Source of the DNA: Acidilobaceae archaeon
Lineage (GTDB): Archaea; Thermoproteota; Thermoprotei_A; Sulfolobales; Acidilobaceae
NCBI GenBank assembly: GCA_027014125.1
Contig: JALWEI010000017.1
Location: 1 to 38,929 of the forward strand
Reading direction: 5' to 3'
Length of the DNA: 38,929 nucleotides
Part shown: piece after piece, positions 33,508 to 38,929 of the stretch
How positions within the stretch are numbered: position 1 is the stretch's first letter
Layout of the letters: each line of letters opens with the position of its first letter
Made by a program: the position numbers and the translations under genes
Notes under the pieces: model-generated
Database searches by the model: none
Told to the model about the DNA's origin: nothing
Seen by the model: only the letters and a program-made list of their open reading frames with translations

Positions 33508-33551
33508 TTATCCTCCTTGATATTCAATATGGATAATAGTTTGTGGAGAGT

Positions 33552-33580
33552 GTTTCCAGTTTATGGTTCCCTCTGGAAAC
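33552..33580. promoter_or_regulatory. Inverted repeat GTTTCCAG-N13-CTGGAAAC
   Basis: An 8-bp perfect inverted repeat at the same place as in unit 1, just before ATTTATATC (33581-33589). Confidence 0.55.
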
Positions 33581-33593
33581 ATTTATATCCTGG

Positions 33594-33643
33594 GCCTTCG
33601 GATCCATGGGGTTCCCGAGTTCAAACTCGCGGTGGGGCCACCA
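33594..33643 (+). repeat. tRNA-Arg 3'-half copy 3
   Basis: It begins GCCTTCGGATCC, keeps GAGTTCAAACTCG (T arm) and ends GGGCCACCA, but the stem after the anticodon loop is damaged (ATGGGG). ATTTATATC lies about 5 bases upstream. Confidence 0.8.
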
Positions 33644-33722
33644 TATCTTGTAGAGTAAAAGATGATGATTTTATAATATCTAAATAAGTTATTGTATTTG
33701 ATTTGAATTACTTAATTTCTTA
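33644..33722. other. Non-conserved AT-rich spacer before vapC3
   Basis: This 79-bp stretch lacks the blocks shared by the spacers of units 1, 2 and 4. It fits the idea that the whole segment through vapC3 has a different origin. Confidence 0.5.
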
Positions 33723-34184
33723 TTATGATAATTTATTTATTAATGTATTGTAATCTTTATTGTTCAATAAGTAGTAGGCTTCGACGCCGGATTTTGAAGC
33801 GTTATCTCTCATTGTTTTATCACTAGTTATTAATATCGCGTCTACATGCTTAGCTGCCGCTATATAATAAGCGTCGACCGCTCTACAGCCAGTAAGCAAT
33901 GCTGTTTCTGCCGCCTTATCATGAATGAGTTTCTCATCTATCACATTGATGTGCCCGAGTACTATGTTTAAAATGTCTAGAACGTTCTTAGGGTCGATTC
34001 TCCTCACAAGTACTGCACGGAGCTCCACCTCGAACATGAAGGGCTCGTAAACGGGCAGGCCAAGGTCGGATAGCCTGTCGAGAACCCCTCTTGCCCTTCT
34101 ATGTCTCTCCGGATTCCCCGGGAAGAGGAAGTAGTAGTCGGCAAAGACACTAGTGTCTACCACGACGGCATGAATAGGCCTCAA
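33723..34184 (-). CDS. vapC: VapC toxin 3 (different PIN subfamily)
   Basis: A 153-residue PIN-domain protein with VVVDTSVFADYY, a glutamate in MFEVELRAVLV, and CRAVDAYYIAAAKHVDAILITSDKTMRDNA, the classic PIN pattern. It shares neither the middle nor the conserved FDEDFKKIPW ending of units 1, 2 and 4. The TTG start is eight bases after the vapB3 stop, with GGAGGT upstream, rather than overlapping it. Confidence 0.85.
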   Translation of the reverse strand: MRPIHAVVVDTSVFADYYFLFPGNPERHRRARGVLDRLSDLGLPVYEPFMFEVELRAVLVRRIDPKNVLDILNIVLGHINVIDEKLIHDKAAETALLTGCRAVDAYYIAAAKHVDAILITSDKTMRDNASKSGVEAYYLLNNKDYNTLINKLS

Positions 34185-34192
34185 TTCACTAG

Positions 34193-34387
34193 CTACCTCC
34201 TCTCCTCTACAAACTCCTCAACCACATCTCGGTCAACCTGGAATCTGTACTTGCCAGCCTCCTCCCGAAATCCCCTAAAAGTCCTCTTGACCACAACTAT
34301 CTCAAACTCCTCTCCCTCACTAAACTCAACGTAATCAATAGGCCTAAATGCTCCCCCCTCGTATCTTACTCTAATTACCTTAGACAA
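34193..34387 (-). CDS. vapB: VapB antitoxin 3 (DUF104-like)
   Basis: A 64-residue antitoxin opening SKVIRVRYEGGAFRPIDYVEFSEGEE, clearly of the same family as 1 and 2, with its own C-terminus (VDRDVVEEFVEERR) for its own toxin. The start is TTG. The 57-bp leader repeat is 32 bases upstream. Confidence 0.83.
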   Translation of the reverse strand: MSKVIRVRYEGGAFRPIDYVEFSEGEEFEIVVVKRTFRGFREEAGKYRFQVDRDVVEEFVEERR

Positions 34388-34419
34388 CCCCCTGCACCCA
34401 TATCATGTATAGCTTCACT

Positions 34420-34476
34420 AGCCAATTAGCCTTTCCGCTGGATGTTTCAGAGTATCTTCTCTAATGTCCAGTATAG
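34420..34476. repeat. 57-bp leader repeat, copy 3 (identical to unit 1)
   Basis: It is identical to 32479-32535, 1,941 bp away, whereas the adjoining genes are strongly diverged. The sequence on both sides differs at once. Confidence 0.9.
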
Positions 34477-34500
34477 GGAACTTTGTTTTTATATATTCGA

Positions 34501-34551
34501 TCTTTGTAGCCACAGGGGTCCCGGGCCCTGAATCCCGACGAGCCCGCCGCA
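34501..34551 (+). repeat. tRNA-Arg 3'-half copy 4
   Basis: It reads CTTTGTAGCC in place of the anticodon loop, then GGTCCCGGG, CCCTGAATCCCG and GCCCGCC. The T loop TTCAAAT is changed to CCCTGAAT, as in copies 5 and 6. TTTTTATATATT lies just upstream. Confidence 0.75.
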
Positions 34552-34698
34552 TACTTCATTTTAGTAATAGGAAATTAAGGCATGAAATGTTTCGGCGGCA
34601 AAGACCGTAAAACGCTGCTAGGATTCCTTCATGGCTGATAATCACGGTGTATAATCGCACGTCTCTAGTATTAAAGCCCACACTGTACCGATGCGACT
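34552..34698. repeat. Conserved spacer copy 4 (before vapC4)
   Basis: It keeps TAGTAATAGG, GATAATCACGGTGTATAATC and CTCTAGGGTATAAC at the positions seen in spacers 1 and 2, with more divergence between them. No gene is seen. Confidence 0.6.
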
Positions 34699-35149
34699 CT
34701 AGGGTATAACCTTCAGCCATGGTATCTTCTTGAAGTCCTCGTCGAAAGTGAGGATGGTATTTATACCATAGTGCTTACAGGTTAGGGCTATTATAGCGTC
34801 GCCTGGAAGCAGGCGGTATTTAATCATTGTCTCATGTATTTCCTCTATAGTAGCCTTGTCCTGCAACGTTATTATATTATAATCAGATAGCAGGCGGCGT
34901 AGAGTTGCCAATTCATCCTTAACGTGCTCTAAGCCATGCTTTCTTATTAATTCTTTTACCTGGTATACACCTCTGGCTCTGTAATGCTTACCAAGATATA
35001 CCCTTACGAGAATATACGAGGTCTCCTCCATCGTTCTAAGACTAGTATAGACTTCATCACTGCTGGATAAGATATCAACAACTAGGTCTGACTTCGGCTT
35101 TACATCGTGGAGAAGATAGACCAGAGCGTTAGAGTCGACATATAATCAA
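34699..35149 (-). pseudogene. vapC4, frameshifted at its start
   Basis: From 35145 downward one frame encodes a whole PIN toxin (VDSNALVYLLHD, a central SLRTMEETSYIL, PGDAIIA, and the shared FDEDFKKIPWLKVIP), but this frame has no start codon before TGA. The expected TTG (35147-35149, overlapping the vapB stop as TTGA) is one base out of frame. The span from that TTG is 451 bp, against 450 bp for vapC1. A single inserted base in TTGATTATATGTC explains it. An ATG at 35031 could yield 110 residues lacking the first catalytic Asp. Confidence 0.75.
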
Positions 35150-35350
35150 AGGTGCTCGGCCTCCTCTATCGCCTCCTCAAGGAGCCTCGGGTCTACACGA
35201 CCCAAAGCGCCCCGATATTTTTCTAATATTCTTTTCCGCTCTTCAACATCGATTATCTTGACAAGAAGCTCCTTGTTCTCCTCCACGTCAAGAGGCTCCT
35301 CAGGCACCAGCACGCCATCCCTAAACCTTACTCTAATGACCCTTGGACAA
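35146..35350 (-). pseudogene. vapB4, frameshifted just after its start
   Basis: The frame reading VIRVRFRDGVLVPEEPLDVEE through EEAIEEAEHL is a complete DUF104-like antitoxin but has no start. The TTG at 35348-35350 reads TTG TCC AAG and then shifts, because AAGGGTC stands where unit 3 has AAGGTA. The span is 205 bp against 204 bp for vapB1 and vapB2. It is a one-base insertion in a G run. Confidence 0.75.
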
Positions 35351-35384
35351 CCCCATGCACCCGCCTAATCCTATAGGGCAACGA

Positions 35385-35514
35385 GCCAATTAGCCTTTTC
35401 CCGCAGAGAGGTTTCCAGAATTATCTTCCCTGAAACCTCTGTGATTATCATCCTTGAAACATGTTTCCAGTTGACGGTTTCCTACCAGGAACATAGTTAA
35501 TAAATCGGATCTCC
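35385..35514. promoter_or_regulatory. Leader of unit 4 with nested inverted repeats
   Basis: It starts with the 35-bp block identical to unit 2 (35385-35419). AGAGGTTTC (35407-35415) pairs with GAAACCTCT (35432-35440), and GAAACATGTTTC (35456-35467) is a perfect palindrome. The GTTTCC/GGAAAC core thus recurs several times, as in units 1 and 2. GTTAATAAATC lies before the next tRNA copy. Confidence 0.5.
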
Positions 35515-35563
35515 CGCCTTCGGAGCCGGAGGTGCCGGGTCCCTAATCCCGGCGGATCCGCCA
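35515..35563 (+). repeat. tRNA-Arg 3'-half copy 5
   Basis: This is the best-preserved copy on the anticodon side (GCCTTCGGAGCCGGAGG). The T stem CCGGG/CCCGG is intact but the loop reads TCCCTAAT. It ends GGATCCGCCA. Confidence 0.85.
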
Positions 35564-35811
35564 TATATAAATCCTCTTTTTAATACATTTTCCACTATTT
35601 TAAGGGAGTTATGTAGTGGCTCTTAATTTATTGGATATGTTATGTGTGATTGTTTGTGGTCAGAGGTTAATATTATTATTGATTATTAATTAGTTTATAT
35701 ATTAGGATTTTCCTAAATTCGGACTCCTAAACTTAGACATTGTTATAAACTAGTGATGTAGAATGCTAGTCAAAGTTCTCTATGTATTCATGTTCTATGA
35801 CTACAAGTAGC
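35564..35811. other. AT-rich non-coding stretch
   Basis: These 248 bp are AT-rich with short palindromic runs such as TTAATATTATTATTGATTATTAATTAG. I see no ORF, tRNA piece or shared island block in it. Confidence 0.5.
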
Positions 35812-36073
35812 TTAGTTTTGTATTTCATTCTTGGATGGTTTGTAGGAAATGTAGATTACTCCATACCTTATCAGAGATAAGAGACTTGGTGCTGTGAAAT
35901 CGGCGTCTCTTGTCAATATTGTTCTCTCAAGTTTGTTTGCTATATTGACTAACTCTCTATCACTAATACCCGGGATACCCAAGTCTTGTAAACGAGAAAC
36001 ATCTACACCATACCGGCCTAAGAAGGTTACCAGCTTTTTAGGATATATTTTCGTCAGCTAGGAGCCTCAGCAA
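35812..36073 (-). pseudogene. Broken DUF5615/Mut7-C-like toxin
   Basis: From a TTG at 36073, codons read MLRLLADENI, the DUF5615 opening, then reach a stop after one more codon. In another frame YPKKLVTFLGRYGVDVSRLQ, ILTRDADF and GVIYISYKPSKNE continue the family, ending early at a TAA. A small indel in ATATATCC near 36050 explains the shift. DUF5615 proteins are PIN-like toxins paired with DUF433 antitoxins, exactly the neighbour here. The toxin is frameshifted and cut short. Confidence 0.7.
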
Positions 36074-36260
36074 TAACTCTAACCCTCTTTAGCGTCTTAG
36101 ATGCAAACCTCAACGCTTCATATACGGCTTCCAACGGTATATCAAATTCCTCAGCAACCTCCTCGGGTTTCCAGCCAGTAGCAAGCATGTCTAGAGTATC
36201 ATCAACTGTTATACGAGTTCCTCTAATGGTTGGTCTGCCACCACGCCTACCCGGCACCAC
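36054..36260 (-). CDS. DUF433 antitoxin
   Basis: A 68-residue protein with GGRPTIRGTRITVDD, LDMLATGWKPEEVAEEFD and LEAVYEALRFA, the DUF433 signature of antitoxins with a degenerate helix-turn-helix. It starts at GTG 36260 or the next GTG. It overlaps the start of the broken toxin by 20 bases. It is intact although its toxin is not. Confidence 0.85.
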   Translation of the reverse strand: MVPGRRGGRPTIRGTRITVDDTLDMLATGWKPEEVAEEFDIPLEAVYEALRFASKTLKRVRVIAEAPS

Positions 36261-36433
36261 CTCGAGCCATATTGTATCCTGGTAGTATCACCATCCCCAC
36301 GGATACCTTCATGCCTCACCTTACCTAGAAGGTATCTCAGTGCTATATCTTTATCTTTCTAAGAATCCAAATAAACATATCAATGGAACTTTAATAGAAA
36401 AACAATCTCGATAAATGAATAAAGAATAGTCTT
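36261..36433. other. Intergenic region with hairpin
   Basis: GATACCTT (36302-36309) and AAGGTATC (36329-36336) form an 8-bp inverted repeat, and inside it TACCT-AGA-AGGTA offers a competing hairpin. The rest is AT-rich and presumably contains the DUF433 promoter. No gene is seen. Confidence 0.35.
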
Positions 36434-36958
36434 AGGGAGAAATACTACCAAATGAACTCCTAGCCCGCCTCGGTATAAAGAGTAGGGCTACACTAACAAA
36501 GTACTTGAAGTACGGGCGGAGGATACCAGACGAAGTCGTTGTCAGGATGCTTGAGAACTTAGAAGAGGGAGAGTTCTGGAGCCTACTAGGCGGACGGAGG
36601 AAGCTGGAGTCAATAGGCCTCATAGAGCTGATTCAGTTAATGCTGGCCAAGATAGTGCCATTAAGGATAACTAAAGATATGGACAAAAAGTACAGGAGGA
36701 AGCATGGGTTACTGGATCCTAGCGATATGCGTAAAATAGCTGAGCAATATGAAAAGCGTATTCTCCAAGCACCCGGAACTACTCGAAGGCGATAGTCCGG
36801 AGACTATTATGGCGTTTATACAGTTTAGGACAGGAGAGCTAAAAGTAAGTCATCGCCACTATGACAACCTGAGGAGAAAAGCCGACAAGCTATATCCGTA
36901 TTACCTGGAATACCTAGAGAACACAATATGGGCGGTAGCATGCAACGAGAACATATAG
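36434..36958 (+). pseudogene. Remnant of an archaeal tyrosine integrase
   Basis: From 36436 a startless frame reads GEILPNELLARLGIKSRATLTKYLKYGRRIPDE in pieces, which is like the N-terminal HTH of crenarchaeal integrases. It ends at 36795. In another frame (36749-36958) SKHPELLEGDSPETIMAF, RTGELKVSHRHYDNLRRKADKLYP and YYLEYL match the integrase C-terminus, with the nucleophile Tyr in RHYDNL. The central catalytic region (Arg, His-x-x-Arg) is missing. It looks like an inactivated integrase with an internal deletion, a natural source of the tRNA-Arg insertions. Confidence 0.6.
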
Positions 36959-37581
36959 TAGTTAGAGAGGCCAATAATGGAGACCTAGAGGGGCTCCTAG
37001 ACCTCTACACTGGATTCTACAGCGAGCTACGCTCACGTCAAGGCCTAAGGCCTCGTAGCAGAGAGGAGTATCGTAACGAAGTCGAGAGATACCTTTCGCG
37101 CGACAAGATATTCCTAGCCGAAACAGGTAGCGGTGAGGCGGTAGGCTTTATCCGAGTATCCACTCGCGAGGGCTGCTACTGGTTTGAGGAGCTCTACGTG
37201 AAACCCAGGCGCCGTGGGAGGGGTATTGGTAGGATGCTCGTGGAGAGGGCCGAGGAATACGTCAAGCGGCACGATCCCTACGTCTACATAATGGTTCTTC
37301 CTCAGGACCGGAGGGCCCTCGGCTTCTGGCTCCACATGGGCTATAGGCTCCTAAACACGATAGAACTAGCAAAGAACCTCGAAGGAGAAGAGGAGGAGAC
37401 ACGGCCATTGCCACTACTAAGCCACATACTAGAAATATACCGCTGGCCCAAAGAAGACTATACACCACTAGAAAAGAGATTCCTAGAGCTAGTAGAGGAG
37501 TTCCAGAGAAGAGGAGGGAGTGGAAAAGAACTACTGAAAGTATTAGTCTCAGCGCTAGAGAAACACCTCCCAAATACATAA
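36940..37581 (+). CDS. GNAT family N-acetyltransferase
   Basis: A protein of about 213 residues with the GNAT acetyl-CoA loop in ELYVKPRRRGRGIGRMLVERAEEY and LGFWLHMGYRLLNTIELAK. Residues about 150-213 are an extra helical tail. The ATG at 36940 is preferred; one at 36928 is also in frame. The first 19 bases overlap the integrase remnant. The substrate is unknown. Some toxin systems use GNAT toxins, but this longer protein with no obvious RHH antitoxin is not clearly one of them. Confidence 0.85.
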   Translation: MQREHIVVREANNGDLEGLLDLYTGFYSELRSRQGLRPRSREEYRNEVERYLSRDKIFLAETGSGEAVGFIRVSTREGCYWFEELYVKPRRRGRGIGRMLVERAEEYVKRHDPYVYIMVLPQDRRALGFWLHMGYRLLNTIELAKNLEGEEEETRPLPLLSHILEIYRWPKEDYTPLEKRFLELVEEFQRRGGSGKELLKVLVSALEKHLPNT

Positions 37582-37658
37582 AGAACAGTAGAGTTAAGGA
37601 AAAGAGATGTAACAATGCCTAAACGAGTGTAAAAGATGTGAACCTTCGCTATTAGGTA

Positions 37659-37826
37659 CTATAGCACTCCTTGTGCTCCGAATTCCTTGTATATTCTTCT
37701 ATGTCTAGTATAGTGCCTGGCTATGCTCCTCGGCAGGTTTCTGGGAAGTATTAGAAGACCTAATGGCTCAATGCCGAGAACTCTTCCTTTCGTGCAGCCA
37801 ATTATTTGTAGGATTGCAGGGACCCT
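37659..37826 (-). pseudogene. Possible short gene remnant
   Basis: A startless 55-codon frame reads GIEPLGLLILPRNLPRSIA and then RHYTRHRRIYKEFGAQGVL before a stop. The composition is protein-like, with basic and hydrophobic spacing. I cannot name it, and chance is possible. It lies antisense to the first half of the following ORF. Confidence 0.25.
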
Positions 37827-38026
37827 CTAGCATGTATACCAATTCTGTGGCCTGGAGGACCGTTCACCGCAAGACAGGAGGTGTAAGTATAGCCCGTATA
37901 GTTGTTGAGGTGCCTGAGGAAGTGGCTGCATCGCTGGAGAAAGAGCCCCTGCTAAGATTTGCTGTGGTCGATGCTGTGAAACTAGCTAAGATATTACAGA
38001 CAATAAATGAAAAAGAAAGTATGTAA
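37763..38026 (+). CDS. Antitoxin-like small protein
   Basis: Only the last 45 residues (IARIVVEVPEEVAASLEKEPLLRFAVVDAVKLAKIL) look like a protein family, a VapB-type antitoxin with a VEVPEE strand and a helical tail. The first 40 residues are antisense to a possible remnant and are doubtful. GGAGGTG at 37877-37883 stands before AGT ATA GCC, but no ATG, GTG or TTG follows in place, so the true start may have been lost or may be ATA. No toxin gene follows; the next 240 bp are AT-rich. Confidence 0.4.
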   Translation: MAQCRELFLSCSQLFVGLQGPSSMYTNSVAWRTVHRKTGGVSIARIVVEVPEEVAASLEKEPLLRFAVVDAVKLAKILQTINEKESM

Positions 38027-38267
38027 CACAATATTAGTTAATGGAAAGTTAGTTTCTCATTCTTATTCCACCACATAGTACAATAATAGTATAAAACATT
38101 ATTGCAACTTCCGATATTTAGGCTCAAACAAATATTATAGTGGTATCTAATCTTAACTTCATTAACTATTAGCCGTATAGTCTATAGTTATCCAAATACC
38201 AAATTGCAGTCTATAATTAATCTAATCTATTAGAATCTTAATTATAGAGCACTGACTCCTGGGCCAT
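38027..38267. other. AT-rich non-coding stretch before the last tRNA copy
   Basis: These 241 bp are AT-rich with many short ATTA runs. No ORF or island block is recognised in it, apart from the CCTTATAAG near 38270 that precedes the tRNA copy. Confidence 0.5.
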
Positions 38268-38282
38268 TCCCTTATAAGTGGC

Positions 38283-38338
38283 GGCCTTCGGAGCCACGGG
38301 ATCCCCCGGGCCCTAAATCCCGGGCAGGCCCGACACCA
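38283..38338 (+). repeat. tRNA-Arg 3'-half copy 6 (distal end of island)
   Basis: GGCCTTCGGAGCC is followed by CCCGGG, the altered loop CCCTAAAT, CCCGGG and GGCCCGACACCA. Insertions before and after the T arm distort it. CTTATAAG lies about 6 bases upstream. Confidence 0.8.
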
Positions 38339-38734
38339 GAACACCGAGACCACGAACTTTACACACCTACTAGCACCACAATGCAGACTAGCCAGACCCA
38401 GAGACAACCTGTAAGACACCCAGCACCACCCTCCACAGCTATCAAGATAAAAACATAGTTAGATAAAGCAATACATTCTCTTAGCCTAAGTTACTAGCTA
38501 AACTATGGAAACAATACTTTAAGCTCACCTAAAGACACAAAATATATAGAGGAAAAACGCCGCAATCAAAGAAAGCCACAGACCAACCCAAAACACATCC
38601 CATCACAAACCCCTCATCAGAACACACAACCCACTACACCCAAGAACCACCACCCAAAGAAACCACTATCAAAATAAACACAAAGCAATCCCTTAACAAT
38701 AAGAAAAAACATAACAAATAAAAATTACTAAAAA
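38339..38734. other. A/C-rich strand, non-coding
   Basis: In about 400 bp the plus strand is very poor in G and rich in A and C (for example AACCACCACCCAAAGAAACC), so the minus strand is G/T-rich. It lies downstream of the minus-strand gene at 38735. No ORF, tRNA or island block is seen. Confidence 0.5.
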
Positions 38735-38929
38735 TTAATTAAAAACAAAACGACGACACAACCAATAAACAAACTCACACTCAAAAACACCAGAACCACA
38801 TACCTCCTTGAAGAGTTCGGGCCTCTCTGTGGCGAGTTTTGTGAGGGGCCATGAGGCGTTGATGTTGTTTTTGAGTGCCTCTATTAAGGTGTCTATGTGG
38901 TATTCCTTGAAGAGTTCGGGCCTCTCTAT
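38735..38929 (-). CDS. 3' end of a gene encoding 33-residue repeats (HEAT-like), partial
   Basis: The minus frame from the window edge reads ERPELFKEYHIDTLIEALK, then NNINASWPLTKLATERPELFKE, and then a low-quality tail to TAA at 38735-38737. The ERPELFKE segment occurs twice, 33 residues apart. Repeats with an ERPEL turn followed by a helix LIEAL are like HEAT repeats in archaeal proteins. The start lies beyond the window. The last 20 or so residues (GVFECEFVYWLCRRFVFN) do not resemble the repeat and may be out of the original frame. Confidence 0.6.
   Translation of the reverse strand: MERPELFKEYHIDTLIEALKNNINASWPLTKLATERPELFKEVCGSGVFECEFVYWLCRRFVFN
38805..38927. repeat. 24-bp direct repeat, 99 bp apart
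   Basis: 38805-38828 and 38904-38927 are identical over 24 bases. The 99-bp offset equals 33 codons, so these are repeat units of the coding sequence and not a CRISPR. Confidence 0.85.

Larger units (their letters stand above)
31603..38338 (+). mobile_element. tRNA-Arg-anchored toxin-antitoxin cassette island
   Basis: The island is bounded by the 3' half of intact tRNA-Arg and the last degraded copy of the same stretch. The repeats end at 31652, 32651, 33643, 34551, 35563 and 38338. The first four intervals are 999, 992, 908 and 1012 bp and each holds one toxin-antitoxin pair on the minus strand. The last, 2.8 kb, holds a DUF433 antitoxin, a broken toxin, an integrase remnant and an acetyltransferase. 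Attachment sites running from the anticodon loop to the 3' end of a tRNA are usual for archaeal tyrosine recombinases. Serial integration or unequal duplication would both give this picture. Confidence 0.7.

Noticed and set aside
34699-35031. Short 110-residue VapC4 as a complete gene
   Set aside because: It lacks the N-terminal strand and first catalytic Asp that are still encoded upstream in the same frame; the gene is better described as frameshifted at its start.
32600-38338. The tRNA-Arg 3' pieces as split-tRNA (trans-spliced) half genes
   Set aside because: No matching 5' halves are in the window, the intact tRNA-Arg(TCG) is present, and copies 3-6 have broken stems or an altered T loop (TTCAAAT to CCCTAAAT), so they are attachment-site remnants.
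38805-38927. CRISPR array from two 24-bp repeats
   Set aside because: Only two copies, 99 bp apart, in frame at 33 codons and encoding the same peptide; this is a protein repeat.

Overview
The window looks like the chromosome of a hyperthermophilic crenarchaeon (Thermoproteota), most likely of the Desulfurococcales (Pyrodictiaceae-like). This rests on gene content: eS27, eL44, eL37, eS1, TFB with a Sulfolobus-TFB1-type degenerate zinc ribbon, KEOPS Pcc1, an archaeal Cdc45/RecJ-like protein, LSm, archaeal TmcA, LysW, and a tungsten aldehyde:ferredoxin oxidoreductase. Other signs are a BHB-type tRNA intron, TATA boxes about 25 nt upstream of many (often leaderless) genes, frequent GTG/TTG starts, and GC-rich core genes. 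The genus is inferred, not shown. A heme O synthase gene suggests a heme-copper oxidase and some oxygen use.

Positions 1-5800 carry core metabolism: a metallo-beta-lactamase-fold protein, the pgk-gap pair, an aminotransferase, an HTH regulator, and HARP (protein-only RNase P), which sits just before an intron-containing tRNA-Thr(CGT). Positions 5990-7923 are an AT-rich two-gene insert between tRNA-Thr and tRNA-His: an OLD-like ATPase and a small partner that may be Toprim-like. It is a candidate defence cassette. Positions 8116-31513 are dense housekeeping genes: ribosomal proteins, tmcA (apparently starting at CTG), carA-carB-lysX/argX with an ACT-domain regulator and lysW, a Rieske protein with a DUF2139-like protein, THUMP-SPOUT/eS1/Pcc1/Cdc45-like, LSm/eL37/aminopeptidase, TFB, divergent AOR and MoaD (MoaD runs past its Gly-Gly), an Lrp-like regulator, ctaB and moaA.

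Positions 31574-38338 are a genomic island and the most unusual part. An intact tRNA-Arg(TCG) is followed by five degraded copies of its own 3' half, all in the same orientation. The first four intervals are about 1 kb each and hold one toxin-antitoxin module apiece, transcribed toward the tRNA (vapBC1, 2, 3 and a doubly frameshifted vapBC4). Conserved non-coding parts recur in fixed order: a tRNA fragment preceded by a TATA-like box, a roughly 145-bp spacer, vapC, vapB, then a leader with inverted repeats. One 57-bp leader block is identical in units 1 and 3, and a 35-bp block is identical in units 2 and 4. The fifth interval holds a DUF433 antitoxin with a broken DUF5615-like toxin, an integrase remnant, a GNAT acetyltransferase and an antitoxin-like ORF. 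The arrangement resembles an integron-like array of toxin-antitoxin cassettes at a tRNA attachment site; that mechanism is inference.

The last 600 bases are AT-rich, with a strand poor in G, and end in the 3' end of a gene encoding 33-residue, possibly HEAT-like, repeats that runs off the window.
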